Origin: an uncultured Ileibacterium sp.
GTDB taxonomy: Bacteria > Bacillota > Clostridia > Peptostreptococcales > Anaerovoracaceae
Reading direction: 5' to 3'
Assembly: GCA_902488835.1 (NCBI GenBank)
Contig: CABTXQ010000002.1
Coordinates: 1 to 64,000, forward strand
DNA: 64,000 nt
Numbering within the stretch: position 1 is the stretch's first letter; the number at the start of each line of letters is the position of its first letter. The translations under genes and the position numbers were made by a program. Positions 17,601 through 26,977 of the stretch are shown one piece after another. The notes below the pieces were generated by a model. It saw only the letters and a list, made by a program, of their open reading frames with translations. It was not told where the DNA came from and made no database searches.

Positions 17601-18612
17601 CAAGAAACTTGACAGTAGATTCAAATTATTGGTTGTTTCTCTTATATTACTTTTATTTATATTGATAATATTTTCTTTTGGAATGGGAAGATATTCAATC
17701 TCAGTATATGAAATTTTTGATTCCATATATAAAAAAGCAAGGAATATTCCCATAGAAAATAATACAGTTGAGGCAATATTGTTCCATGTAAGGCTTCCGA
17801 GAATAGTTTTTTCAATATTGGTTGGTGCGGCATTATCAGTTGCAGGTGCATGCTATCAGGGGTTGTTCAAGAATCCTCTCGTTAGTTCGGACGTCATAGG
17901 AGCGTCCGGAGGAGCAGCCTTTGGTGCTGCACTTGCAATATTAATGGGCTTGTCAACGGCAGGTATTTCTCTTTTTTCTTTTACATGGAGCATTATTGCC
18001 GTGCTTATTGTTTACATGGTAGGAAACACTCTAAAGATAAATCCAATACTTGGACTCGTGCTTTCTGGAATAATGATAGGTGCGTTATTTAATTCTGGAC
18101 TTTCGTTCCTAAAACTTGTCGCAGATCCAATGGATCAGCTACCGCAAATCACTTATTGGCTCATGGGATCGCTAAGCGGAACAAAGACAAAGGATATAAT
18201 CCCGGTATCAATTATTATGGCGGTCGCAATGATTGTGCTTTGGTCTTCCAGATGGCATTTGAACCTTCTTACATTCAGCGATGAAGAGGCAATAACGATG
18301 GGACTGAATGTTAAGAAGCTAAGGTTGATAGTCATTATCCAAGCTACTCTTCTAACTGCTGCATCAATCGCTGTTTCAGGTGTTATTGGATGGATAAGCC
18401 TTGCTGTACCACATTTTGCAAGAATGCTTTCAGGAAGCGATTATAGAAGATTACTGCCGTTATCAATGCTTATTGGTAGTAATTTCTTACTTATTGTGGA
18501 CAATATCTCAAGACTTACATTTTCTTCAGAAATACCACTTGGAATAATTACATCATTGGTGGGAGTTCCACTTTTCCTCTTCCTGCTTAAAAGAGAGGGG
18601 AGGCGTTACTGA
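17590..18612 (+). CDS. FecCD/BtuC-family ABC permease of second importer
   Basis: 340 aa from the ATG at 17590 (an in-frame TTG lies at 17575). RLPRIVFSILVGAALSVAGA, NPLVSSDVIGASGGAAFGA and GVIGWISLAVPHFARMLSGSD are the conserved permease motifs, within about ten hydrophobic helices. It overlaps the methyltransferase gene upstream and shares one base with the ATPase start downstream. Confidence 0.93.
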   Translation: MADNKKLDSRFKLLVVSLILLLFILIIFSFGMGRYSISVYEIFDSIYKKARNIPIENNTVEAILFHVRLPRIVFSILVGAALSVAGACYQGLFKNPLVSSDVIGASGGAAFGAALAILMGLSTAGISLFSFTWSIIAVLIVYMVGNTLKINPILGLVLSGIMIGALFNSGLSFLKLVADPMDQLPQITYWLMGSLSGTKTKDIIPVSIIMAVAMIVLWSSRWHLNLLTFSDEEAITMGLNVKKLRLIVIIQATLLTAASIAVSGVIGWISLAVPHFARMLSGSDYRRLLPLSMLIGSNFLLIVDNISRLTFSSEIPLGIITSLVGVPLFLFLLKREGRRY

Positions 18613-19382
18613 TGCTGGATGTAAAAAATTTAAGTTTTTCTTATGGTAAGAAAAATGTGCTTAACAATATAAATTTTTCATTAGAATATGGTAAACTAAT
18701 TTGCCTTCTGGGAGTCAATGGTGCTGGAAAAAGCACCTTGTTCAAGTGCATACTTCAGATATTTAATAATTATTCGGGTAATATATCTGTAGATTCGAAT
18801 GACTTAAAAAAAATGAAGCATAGTGAGATTGCAAAACTGCTTTCATATATACCGCAGGAGCATAGAGGCGTGTTCAACTATACTGTAGAGCAGGTTATAC
18901 TGATGAGCACAACTACTGATTCAATTTTTTCAAAACCTGGAGAGGATGAAATTCTGAGGGTTGAAAGGGTCTTGGATAAGATAAAGATACAGAATCTAAG
19001 ATATAGAGGATACATGGAGCTTTCTGGAGGAGAAAGACAACTTGTTTTGGTTGCAAGGGCACTTGCACAAGATTCTAAGATATTGATAATGGATGAACCT
19101 ACATCAAATTTGGATTTCAGGAATCAGATATATCTTATGAGTTTGCTTAAGAAACTTGCATCTGACGGATATACAATTTTTATTTCTATGCATAATCCGG
19201 ATTTCGCTCTAAGATATGCGGATGAGGTCGTGGTTCTCGACAATAAAAGAATAAAGGCTAAGGGAAGACCTATGGAAGTAATGACTGATGAACTTCTTAG
19301 CGAGATTTATCAAAGTCAAATTACCGTATCAAGTATAGAAAACTCCGATATTAAAACATGTATAGCAAAGGTAGATCTATAA
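18612..19382 (+). CDS. ABC transporter ATP-binding protein of second importer
   Basis: 256 aa. Walker A is GVNGAGKST, the signature LSGGERQLVL, and Walker B KILIMDEPTSNLDF, with the switch histidine in ISMHNPDFA. The start codon overlaps the permease stop, and the stop overlaps the start of the NTPase gene. A five-gene translationally coupled operon follows from these overlaps. Confidence 0.94.
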   Translation: MLDVKNLSFSYGKKNVLNNINFSLEYGKLICLLGVNGAGKSTLFKCILQIFNNYSGNISVDSNDLKKMKHSEIAKLLSYIPQEHRGVFNYTVEQVILMSTTTDSIFSKPGEDEILRVERVLDKIKIQNLRYRGYMELSGGERQLVLVARALAQDSKILIMDEPTSNLDFRNQIYLMSLLKKLASDGYTIFISMHNPDFALRYADEVVVLDNKRIKAKGRPMEVMTDELLSEIYQSQITVSSIENSDIKTCIAKVDL

Positions 19383-20134
19383 TGAAAACATTACTTTTAA
19401 CAGGAAGAATGGGCTCTGGAAAGAGCTCTTTTATTAATGAATTATTTATGCTTTTAAATGTGCCGCTTACAGGTCTTAGGAGCATAAGACATTTTGAAGA
19501 TGGAAAATTCACTGGATTCGATATGACAATCGTCGAGGACTTTGCTATAAAGGATTCATGGGAACTTGCTAGATTTAGAGGTAATGAAACTAGAATAAAT
19601 GCAGATTTTAAGAAGGCTACTGAATTTTTGAACAATTTGCACAGAAAGGAACCAGTATTCATAGATGAACTTGGAAGATTTGAGAGAAATGAAAATGAAT
19701 ACCTCAGAGCTGTTGAAAAGCTTATAAATTCAGATACTAAATCGATAATATCATTAAAAAAAGAAGACCTTCCTTTTAACAATCACTTAATCGAAATGTC
19801 AAGTTATAATAAAAATATAAAATTTATCGATCTGGATATTATAAGTAAAGAAAAGCTTGATGAGTTTATTATGAACATATCAGGGATTAAAAAGGAGAAA
19901 ATTAAAAAAACCGTACTATATTGCGAAGAATACGAAAAGAACATAAAACAATCAATTTACAACAAAAAAATTCATTTTTATAAAATTGAAAACATCTTCA
20001 ATATGACGGCAGAATTTCTAAATAAGGAAAGAAAAAATTCAGAAATCTTCTATTACTTTACAAAGAACATAGATGAAATGAAGAGAGCTTCTGATATTGG
20101 ATTTGTAGTACTAGACGATTTGAACAAAATATAA
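19382..20134 (+). CDS. P-loop NTPase of THEP1-like type with C-terminal extension
   Basis: 250 aa. The Walker A TGRMGSGKSS lies at residues 7-16. VFIDELGRFERNENEYLRAV, near residue 90, matches the Walker B region of THEP1-like nucleoside-triphosphatases (IDEiG.mE). These are usually about 170-190 aa, so the last about 80 residues (Lys/Glu/Asn-rich) are extra and unrecognised. It is co-transcribed with a metal-chelate importer, to which THEP1-like proteins are often adjacent; the role is unknown. The ATG at 19382 overlaps the previous stop. Confidence 0.72.
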   Translation: MKTLLLTGRMGSGKSSFINELFMLLNVPLTGLRSIRHFEDGKFTGFDMTIVEDFAIKDSWELARFRGNETRINADFKKATEFLNNLHRKEPVFIDELGRFERNENEYLRAVEKLINSDTKSIISLKKEDLPFNNHLIEMSSYNKNIKFIDLDIISKEKLDEFIMNISGIKKEKIKKTVLYCEEYEKNIKQSIYNKKIHFYKIENIFNMTAEFLNKERKNSEIFYYFTKNIDEMKRASDIGFVVLDDLNKI

Positions 20135-20204
20135 TTATAGAAAAATCAATATAAAGATGATAAAATACCTCAGATGACAAATTAAAGAAAGGATAATTAT
20201 TTAG

Positions 20205-21353
20205 ATGAAAAAAGAAAAAATACTTGTGCTCAATTTGGGATCGACATCCAGTAAGATTGCGGTTTTTGAAAATGATAAAGAGATATTCAGCGAGACACTT
20301 AGACATTCTAATGAGGAGATGTCAAAGTTCAACGATGTTCTTGAACAGTTTGACTTCAGAAAAGAGCTGATCTATAAAGCGCTTGAAAAGAACAATATTC
20401 CTGTTAGCTCATTGACTGCTGCATGTTCAAGAGGTGGCAATATAATTGCCTGCCCTCATGGTGCGATTGAAATTGATCAGGAAATGATTGATTATCTTAC
20501 AAGACCTGAAGACATGTATAAACACGCATCGCTCCTAGGGAGCATGATTGCATACGACCTTCATAAGGAATATGGAATACCTGCATGCATATATGATGCA
20601 ATAGGCACAGACGAGATGCAGCCTGTTGCAAGAGTTACCGGAGTGCCTGAAATCCCTCGTTTCACAGTTGGCCATATGCTTAATACGAGAGCTATGGCAA
20701 TAAAGTGCGCAGAAGAAGTTCTAAATAAACCTTTTAATGAATGCACATTTATCGTTGCTCACCTTGGAGGTGGAAGCTCAATAAGGCTATATCATAATGG
20801 TGTTAATATTGACTGTGTTAATGACGATGAAGGTAATTTCACACCTGAACGTGCCGGCGGAATGAGTTCAAAGGAACTTGCTAACTTCTGCTTTAATTCC
20901 GGGCTCACTTCAAAGGAGGTCATGAAAAAACTTCACGGCGAAGGGGGACTCGCAGCGCACCTCGGTACAAAGGATGCTATTGAGGTAGAGAAGATGATTG
21001 AAGCAGGAGATAAGTATGCAAAGATCATTTACGAGGGAATGTGCTATAGAATAGCTAAGGACATTGGAACATTAGCGGTTCCGGTTTCCGGGAAGGTAGA
21101 CAGGATTATTTTGACCGGCGGAATTGCTCATTCAAAGATGTTGACAAGCTACATAGAGAATCTTGTATCATGGATTGCTCCTGTTGAGATAATGGCTGGT
21201 GAATATGAGATGGAGGCCCTTGCTTCAGGTATCTTGAGGGTTCTTACGGGTGAAGAAAAGGCAAGAAATTTCGGCAAGGTTAAGGCTGAAGCAAAGGATA
21301 GGATAAGAATTTGTGAAGGAGTTGAACCATACACAGTACCGAAAAGACAGTGA
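20205..21353 (+). CDS. buk: Butyrate kinase
   Basis: 382 aa ASKHA-fold acyl kinase. LVLNLGSTSSKIAVFEND at the N-terminus is the phosphate-1 loop, followed by a VAHLGGGSSIRLYHNG active-site segment and RIILTGGIAHSK near the C-terminus. The enzyme interconverts butyryl phosphate and butyrate with ATP synthesis, or acts on branched-chain acyl phosphates. It is slightly longer than typical Buk (about 355 aa). No phosphotransbutyrylase gene is adjacent, so the partner must be elsewhere. The SD AAAGGA lies 12 bases upstream of the start. Confidence 0.92.
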   Translation: MKKEKILVLNLGSTSSKIAVFENDKEIFSETLRHSNEEMSKFNDVLEQFDFRKELIYKALEKNNIPVSSLTAACSRGGNIIACPHGAIEIDQEMIDYLTRPEDMYKHASLLGSMIAYDLHKEYGIPACIYDAIGTDEMQPVARVTGVPEIPRFTVGHMLNTRAMAIKCAEEVLNKPFNECTFIVAHLGGGSSIRLYHNGVNIDCVNDDEGNFTPERAGGMSSKELANFCFNSGLTSKEVMKKLHGEGGLAAHLGTKDAIEVEKMIEAGDKYAKIIYEGMCYRIAKDIGTLAVPVSGKVDRIILTGGIAHSKMLTSYIENLVSWIAPVEIMAGEYEMEALASGILRVLTGEEKARNFGKVKAEAKDRIRICEGVEPYTVPKRQ

Positions 21354-21389
21354 TTGATAATTAATTGGTAGCGAATGGGGAGAATTGCT

Positions 21390-22436
21390 ATGGCTAAACG
21401 CAAACTATTTTTTGCCTCAGATTATATGGAGGGGGCACATCAAAATATCATAGATAAGATGGTTGAAACCAACATGGAAAGCACTGTTGGGTATGGGTAT
21501 GATGAATATAGCGATTCAGCCAAAAAAAGGATTAGGAAGGCTTGTAAAAGTAATAATGCGAGAGTTGAATTACTAGTTGGTGGCACACAGACAAATGCAA
21601 CTGTTATAGGAGCTTTTCTTAGAACATATGAAGGCTTAATATCTGCAAAATCCGGACATATTGCAACGCACGAGGCGGGAGCTATAGAACTTGGTGGGCA
21701 CAAAGTCCTTGAACTGGAACCGCATGAAGGGAAGATCACGGGAGAGCAGATTAAGAAATATTTGAAAGACTATCTTAAGGATGGCAATGTGGAACACTTT
21801 GTCGTGCCTGGAATGGTATATATATCACAACCTACTGAATACGGCACTCTTTATTCATTAAAAGAACTTACAGAGATTTCTAATGTATGTAAGGAATATG
21901 GCCTTTATCTTTACGTTGATGGAGCAAGACTTGCATATGCACTTTCAAGTCCCATAAATGATGTGAGCCTTGCTGATCTGGCAAGAATTTCAGATGTTTT
22001 CTACATAGGGGGAACAAAATGCGGAGCTCTTTTCGGTGAAGCGGTTGTAATCCCTAATCCTGATATTGTATCTCACTTTTTTAATATAATAAAACAACAT
22101 GGTGCATGTCTTGCAAAGGGAAGAATGCTAGGCATTCAGTTTGATGAGTTGTTCAAGGATGACCTCTACCTAAGAATAGGTGACCCTGCTATCAAGTATG
22201 CAGAAATGATAAAAGAGGCACTTATAGCAAGCGGATATAAACTTTTCTTTGATTCCCCGACGAACCAAATTTTCTTCGTGATAGATAATGATAAGATGGA
22301 AAAACTTGGCGAAAATGTTGAATATGCATATGGTGAGACATATGATAGCGATAGTACCGTCATAAGACTCGCAACCAGTTGGGCGACAAGAGAGAAAGAT
22401 GTTGAGGAATTGTTACGAATTATCAGCAATCTATAG
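21390..22436 (+). CDS. Low-specificity threonine aldolase-like PLP enzyme (beta-eliminating lyase family)
   Basis: 348 aa from the ATG at 21390, chosen because GGGGAG lies seven bases upstream; an earlier in-frame ATG at 21375 overlaps this site. It belongs to the fold-type I PLP family PF01212. The lysine lies in ISDVFYIGGTKCGALFGEA, where a PLP lysine is expected in GGTK. GGTQTNATVIGAFLR and YVDGARLAYAL are typical of threonine aldolase. It would cleave threonine or similar beta-hydroxy amino acids to glycine and an aldehyde. Confidence 0.85.
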   Translation: MAKRKLFFASDYMEGAHQNIIDKMVETNMESTVGYGYDEYSDSAKKRIRKACKSNNARVELLVGGTQTNATVIGAFLRTYEGLISAKSGHIATHEAGAIELGGHKVLELEPHEGKITGEQIKKYLKDYLKDGNVEHFVVPGMVYISQPTEYGTLYSLKELTEISNVCKEYGLYLYVDGARLAYALSSPINDVSLADLARISDVFYIGGTKCGALFGEAVVIPNPDIVSHFFNIIKQHGACLAKGRMLGIQFDELFKDDLYLRIGDPAIKYAEMIKEALIASGYKLFFDSPTNQIFFVIDNDKMEKLGENVEYAYGETYDSDSTVIRLATSWATREKDVEELLRIISNL

Positions 22437-22456
22437 ATGTTTTATAGGAATTAATT

Positions 22457-23152
22457 ATGTTGTTTGATGACAAGGAAGAGATTCAATTATCCGAGAGCTT
22501 CAGTGTTGCAATCGTACTTGCTATTGCCGGAGGTTTTCTTGATGCATATACATTTATATGTAGGGGAGGCGTATTTGCAAATGCTCAGACAGGTAATATA
22601 GTTCTGCTCGGCATGGGACTTGCCGTACAAAATTACGCTCTTGTAAAGTCAGCAATTTCCCCCATATTCGCTTTCATGCTCGGAGTTTTTATAGCGGAAC
22701 TCATTAAGTCAAAATTCAAGACCCCTCATGACAGACCACTTCATTGGAGACACGGAGTTCTTATAATTGAAATCATTATTCTCACAATAGCTGCAATTAT
22801 ACCTATAGGAGAAATGAATCAGCTCGTAAATGTCATGGTATCTTTTGTGTGCTCTTTGCAGGTTCAAACATTTAGAACGGTGCACGGAAACAACTTCGCA
22901 TCAACAATGTGTACAGGTAATTTAAGGAGTGGAACCGATGCGCTTTTTAAATATATGAAAACAAAAAAAACAGAACATATCAAAAAAACTGCATGCTATT
23001 ACGGGATAATAATATGCTTTATCATAGGAGCGATTATAGGAACTATAGTATCTAAAAGAAGACCTGAATTTGCGGTTTTTATTCCGGTCACTATATACAT
23101 TGCGGCTTTTATTCTTATGGTAAAGTGGGATAAAATTCTAGATAGAGGTTAA
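22457..23152 (+). CDS. DUF1275 (YoaK-type) membrane protein
   Basis: 231 aa with six hydrophobic segments. The family signature AIAGGFLDAYTFICRGGVFA followed by NAQTGNIVLLG is present near the N-terminus, and HGNNFASTMCTGNLRSG mid-sequence. Function of the family is not established. It lies 20 bases after the aldolase and 2 bases before msrB. Confidence 0.85.
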   Translation: MLFDDKEEIQLSESFSVAIVLAIAGGFLDAYTFICRGGVFANAQTGNIVLLGMGLAVQNYALVKSAISPIFAFMLGVFIAELIKSKFKTPHDRPLHWRHGVLIIEIIILTIAAIIPIGEMNQLVNVMVSFVCSLQVQTFRTVHGNNFASTMCTGNLRSGTDALFKYMKTKKTEHIKKTACYYGIIICFIIGAIIGTIVSKRRPEFAVFIPVTIYIAAFILMVKWDKILDRG

Positions 23153-23154
23153 TT

Positions 23155-23595
23155 ATGGTGAAAAACAAAAAAGAAATAAGCGAACTCGATGAAATATCAA
23201 AAGCTGTTATGTTTGATGCTGCAACTGAAAGACCTTTTAGCAGTCCATTGAACGATGAATATAGACCGGGTATATATGTTGATAAACTTAATGGTGAAGT
23301 GATTTTTTCATCTGACGATAAATTTGATTCAGGCTGCGGATGGCCAAGTTTTTCAAGACCGATAAATAAAGAAAGTGTTAGCGAAAGTGAAGATCTGAGT
23401 TTTGGAATGAATAGGACAGAGGTGAAATCTACTGAATCCGGAATACATCTGGGGCATGTTTTCTCTGACGGACCATTATCTATGGGCGGACTTAGATACT
23501 GTATCAACGGAGCGGCACTCGTATTTATTCCTTATGATGAAATGGATGATAAAGGTTATTCATCTTTTAAAAAATATGTAAAAAAATTTAATTAA
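23155..23595 (+). CDS. msrB: Peptide methionine (R)-S-oxide reductase MsrB
   Basis: 146 aa. [20 protein letters not shown] and [15 protein letters not shown], which holds the catalytic cysteine, are the MsrB signature segments. The two zinc CXXC motifs of some MsrB proteins are absent, as in many Firmicutes stand-alone forms. It reduces methionine-R-sulfoxide in proteins. It follows the DUF1275 gene closely. Confidence 0.95.
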   Translation: MVKNKKEISELDEISKAVMFDAATERPFSSPLNDEYRPGIYVDKLNGEVIFSSDDKFDSGCGWPSFSRPINKESVSESEDLSFGMNRTEVKSTESGIHLGHVFSDGPLSMGGLRYCINGAALVFIPYDEMDDKGYSSFKKYVKKFN

Positions 23596-23618
23596 AACTT
23601 TTTGGAGAGATAGAGATA

Positions 23619-24659
23619 ATGAATTTTGTTAAGAAAAATGGATTAGGAATTTTAATTTGCTTTATTATTGCAATACCATCTTGGCTCCTTGGAAGGCAAT
23701 TTCCAGTTATAGGAGGACCAATAATATCAATCATAATCGGTATGATAATTGCTTTATTTTGGAAAGAAAGAGACAAATCTAATCCTGGAATAAATTGGAC
23801 ATCAAAGAAAATACTTCAGACTGCAGTCGTTTTACTTGGCTTCGGTATGAATCTTGGAGTAATAATAAGAGTGGGGGGAGAATCTCTTCCGATAATAATA
23901 AGCACAATAACTATTTCATTGCTTATAGCAGCAATATTACATAAGGTTATGAAGATCGATAGCAATATTGCTACACTTGTAGGAGTTGGATCATCAATTT
24001 GCGGAGGGTCCGCTGTCGCGGCAACAGCACCGGTAATTGATGCTGATGACAGTGAGGTTGCACAGGCAATATCTGTAATATTCTTCTTCAATGTGATTGC
24101 TGCAATCATTTTTCCTATGCTTGGTAATGCAATAGGTTTTGATACGACAAGTGGACATGCGTTTGGAATATTTTCTGGAACTGCCATCAATGACACATCA
24201 TCTGTAACGGCAGCAGCTTCTACTTGGGACAGCATGTGGAATCTTGGTAATCAGACTCTGGATGAGGCGGTTCTTGTCAAGCTAACAAGGACACTTGCAA
24301 TTATACCTATAACACTGGGCATTGCAGTATTAAGGCAAAAAAGAAATAAGTCGGAAAACACAGGGGAAGTTAAGGGATTCAGCCTGAAAAAATCGTTCCC
24401 GATGTTTATTTTATACTTCGTAATCGCTTCAATAATAACAACGATTTCGGTTTCCTTAGGCGTTGATGCTTCTATATTTTCACCATTCAAGGAGCTCTCT
24501 AAATTTCTTATAATAATGGCTATGGCTGCAATAGGACTTAATAGTAATATGGTGAAATTAATAAAAACAGGCGGGAAACCTATAATCCTAGGGGCGTGTT
24601 GCTGGATTGGGATTACGGTAGTAAGCCTGTTAATGCAAAAGGTTCTAAATATTTGGTAA
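23619..24659 (+). CDS. YeiH/UPF0324 family membrane protein (putative sulfate exporter family)
   Basis: 346 aa with about ten hydrophobic segments. [37 protein letters not shown] and [20 protein letters not shown] are conserved segments of the family (PF03601). Its substrate is not known with certainty. It starts 23 bases after msrB with a GGAGAG site and converges on the class II aldolase-like gene with only eight bases between the stops. Confidence 0.85.
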   Translation: MNFVKKNGLGILICFIIAIPSWLLGRQFPVIGGPIISIIIGMIIALFWKERDKSNPGINWTSKKILQTAVVLLGFGMNLGVIIRVGGESLPIIISTITISLLIAAILHKVMKIDSNIATLVGVGSSICGGSAVAATAPVIDADDSEVAQAISVIFFFNVIAAIIFPMLGNAIGFDTTSGHAFGIFSGTAINDTSSVTAAASTWDSMWNLGNQTLDEAVLVKLTRTLAIIPITLGIAVLRQKRNKSENTGEVKGFSLKKSFPMFILYFVIASIITTISVSLGVDASIFSPFKELSKFLIIMAMAAIGLNSNMVKLIKTGGKPIILGACCWIGITVVSLLMQKVLNIW

Positions 24660-24667
24660 TGTCTAAA

Positions 24668-25843
24668 TCAGATTTCAAGAAGAACGGAAGCCTTTGTTTC
24701 AGCCGCATCAGATATAATGAATGCAGTTTTCAAATCTTTAGCTGTAAAAATTGCTCCGTGGTTTGCCATTATGCATGCGTTACTCGTACTTAGACATTCA
24801 TTTACTGTGTTAATTTGATCATCAGTACCAGGAAGTGCAAAATCACATACTTTAACATCTCCAATCAATTCGTTTAGAACTGGATTTGTCAGTTTGAAAC
24901 CGACTTTAGAAGCTGCAAATACACTTAGAGCAACCGAGTGAGTGTGTATTATTGCATTACATTCTGGCTTTTTTAGATATATAGCAGCGTGAAGAGAGGT
25001 TTCAGAACTTGGGAGCCTATCGTTATCTGAATAATCTAATGTTTTGAGATTTACTTTAACAATATCTTCTATTTTCATATCTTTATAATTCATCGAAGAA
25101 GGAGTTATAAGCATCTCATCATCATTTAGCCTGACTGATAAATTGCCCCACGTACCCTGTATTAGAGATCTGTTACACAATTCAAGTGCCGTTTCAATCA
25201 ATTCGTATCTTAGACTGTTTTCACGCTCATCAGAACGAACGAATGAAACTGCAGAACCTTTATTCTTAGCTTTATAGCTATATTTATAATATTTATGAAG
25301 GTTGGTAGAAGTATTCTTTTTTAGATGCTTTACCCCTCCAAGCTTTTTACCGTAAACCTCCACCTGAATTGATTTTTCTAGTATTAGAGCAGCTGAAATA
25401 GCTGAATCGAGATCTTTTCCAACAGCAATAACTCCAACATTTTTAATTATACAAACATCGATATGTTTTATAGCTTTTATAATAGATGAAGCCTTTGCAT
25501 TTTCGATTATCTTAATAGAAGGACCTGCAAGTTCAGCAAGATCCATTAATGATGGATAAATATTTTTGTATGAATTTGAAAAATCAACAGACATTTCTGA
25601 ACAAATAAAAATGATGGCATTTATATCATTTCTCTTACGAAAGACTTTACTAAATATATCTGAACCAAGTTTATACTGTTTAACATTCTCTTCTCTAATA
25701 GATGAAAGCATTAGGTTTTCTTCGCTCATAAGGTATGAACCATCATTTAGGCGAAGCATAATCTGGCCGAATGGTTTGTTATAACGATTATTAAATATTA
25801 ATTTTTTTTCAAGCATTAGCTTAAGTGCGTCATCTTTATACAT
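24668..25843 (-). CDS. Tandem class II aldolase/adducin-like protein
   Basis: 391 aa. The C-terminal half (from about residue 205) is a recognisable class II aldolase domain: GTWGNLSVR (phosphate-binding side), PSSETSLHAAIY, IIHTHSVALSVFA (metal histidines) and IMANHGAIF (third histidine). The N-terminal half (1-190) resembles the same fold in outline (FGQIMLRLNDGSYLMSEENL, then IIFICSEMS where HTHS would be, then CIIKNVGVIAVGKDL), but has lost the metal-binding histidines. Thus one active and one degenerate copy may be fused. Family members include fuculose-1-phosphate aldolase and ribulose-5-phosphate epimerase; the substrate here is unknown. Confidence 0.78.
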   Translation of the reverse strand: MYKDDALKLMLEKKLIFNNRYNKPFGQIMLRLNDGSYLMSEENLMLSSIREENVKQYKLGSDIFSKVFRKRNDINAIIFICSEMSVDFSNSYKNIYPSLMDLAELAGPSIKIIENAKASSIIKAIKHIDVCIIKNVGVIAVGKDLDSAISAALILEKSIQVEVYGKKLGGVKHLKKNTSTNLHKYYKYSYKAKNKGSAVSFVRSDERENSLRYELIETALELCNRSLIQGTWGNLSVRLNDDEMLITPSSMNYKDMKIEDIVKVNLKTLDYSDNDRLPSSETSLHAAIYLKKPECNAIIHTHSVALSVFAASKVGFKLTNPVLNELIGDVKVCDFALPGTDDQINTVNECLSTSNACIMANHGAIFTAKDLKTAFIISDAAETKASVLLEI

Positions 25844-25953
25844 TTTCTCTATCTTTTCCTTATCATCTTTATTAATAAAATAATTATGGTAATTTTATCA
25901 TCAAATGCGAGTCTTAATGTAAAAATTATCTAAAAATTCGGCTTTATAATACA

Positions 25954-25982
25954 TTGACTGTTAACCTATGATATTATATAGT
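25954..25982 (+). promoter_or_regulatory. Sigma-A promoter for P-loop protein/2-oxoacid oxidoreductase operon
   Basis: TTGACT (25954-25959), 17-base spacer, TATAGT (25977-25982), about 36 bases ahead of the ATG at 26018. Confidence 0.6.
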
Positions 25983-26017
25983 AACCATGGTAAAATAGTA
26001 AACGAGGTATTGACTTT

Positions 26018-26725
26018 ATGGATATTTTTTACGAACCGGAGAAGACATATTTTGACTTACTTAATGAGAAGAACAACTTTCTATTTATTGGAGAAGCAGG
26101 TAGTGGAAAGAGTGAAATTGTTCTAAACACAGCTGTTTGGCTCGCAAAGAACAAGCAGAAGGCGGTCCATGTATACGATATGGATCAGAGTAAGCCACTT
26201 TTCAGATCTAGAGATATGGCTGAAAGCTTTGAGAGAAAAGGTGTAAAGATACATTTTCAAGAACAATATCTTGATGCTCCGTCAGTAGTTGGAGGTGTTC
26301 AGGCATCGCTATTGAGTGACGAATATACATTACTTGATATAGGCGGTAACGAATCTGCCGCAAGGGTTGCAGGTGTTTTTTCGCATATTCTTAAAGAAGA
26401 TAATGCGGCACCTGTTTATATTGTCAATCCATATAGACCGTGGACTAGATCTATAGAGAATATAGATGGCACAATGTCACATATTCTAATGTCTATCAGG
26501 TTAAAGAAGATATATATTCTTGCAAACCCGAATCTTGGATACAATACGACGTCAGCTGAATTTATAGATGGTCTGGATAAAATCGATGAACTGCTTGGAG
26601 AGTTTACAATTATCAATAGTGCATGTGTCAGGTCAGAAATTTCAGATGAATTGGAAGGAAAAACGAATAAATCGCTATTCCCGCTTGATGAACTATACCT
26701 GACATACGAATGGGTAGATAAATAA
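26018..26725 (+). CDS. P-loop ATP-binding protein of unknown function
   Basis: 235 aa. Walker A GEAGSGKSE lies at residues 25-33, a likely Walker B acidic strand is VHVYDMDQSKPLF, and YTLLDIGGNESAARVAG sits mid-sequence. It resembles SIMIBI-class nucleotide-binding proteins in layout, with no recognised catalytic domain besides the P-loop fold. It begins the transcription unit that continues with the ferredoxin and three subunits of a 2-oxoacid oxidoreductase, after a 28-base gap. A role in maturation or regulation of that enzyme is inference from position. Confidence 0.65.
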   Translation: MDIFYEPEKTYFDLLNEKNNFLFIGEAGSGKSEIVLNTAVWLAKNKQKAVHVYDMDQSKPLFRSRDMAESFERKGVKIHFQEQYLDAPSVVGGVQASLLSDEYTLLDIGGNESAARVAGVFSHILKEDNAAPVYIVNPYRPWTRSIENIDGTMSHILMSIRLKKIYILANPNLGYNTTSAEFIDGLDKIDELLGEFTIINSACVRSEISDELEGKTNKSLFPLDELYLTYEWVDK

Positions 26726-26753
26726 TATTAATATATTTAAGGAGGTAATGTTG

Positions 26754-26966
26754 ATGGCTAAAGGTAGAGTAGTAATTAATCCGGAGTCATGCAAGTCATG
26801 CCAGTATTGTGTGATTTCATGTCCAAAAAAAGTTCTCGCCGTCGGCGATAAGGTTAATTCAAAGGGTTATCCTTATGTTGTGGCTAAGAACCCTGATGAA
26901 TGTATAGGATGTGCTATGTGTGGGAACATATGTCCAGAGTCGGCTATTGAGGTATGGAGAGGATAA
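26754..26966 (+). CDS. 2-oxoacid:ferredoxin oxidoreductase, ferredoxin-like delta subunit
   Basis: 70 aa from the ATG at 26754, chosen because GGAGG lies eight bases upstream; ATG at 26748 is too close. Two 4Fe-4S motifs are visible: CKSCQYCVISCP near residues 12-23 and CIGCAMCGNICP near 47-58. It is the iron-sulfur subunit (KorD/VorD type) that hands electrons to ferredoxin. It is directly followed by alpha, beta and gamma subunits. Confidence 0.93.
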   Translation: MAKGRVVINPESCKSCQYCVISCPKKVLAVGDKVNSKGYPYVVAKNPDECIGCAMCGNICPESAIEVWRG

Positions 26967-26977
26967 GGAGGAATAAA

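Noticed and set aside
24668..25843. Reading the N-terminal half as a separate gene
   Set aside because: The frame is continuous over 391 codons with no internal ribosome site, so one fused protein is the simplest reading.
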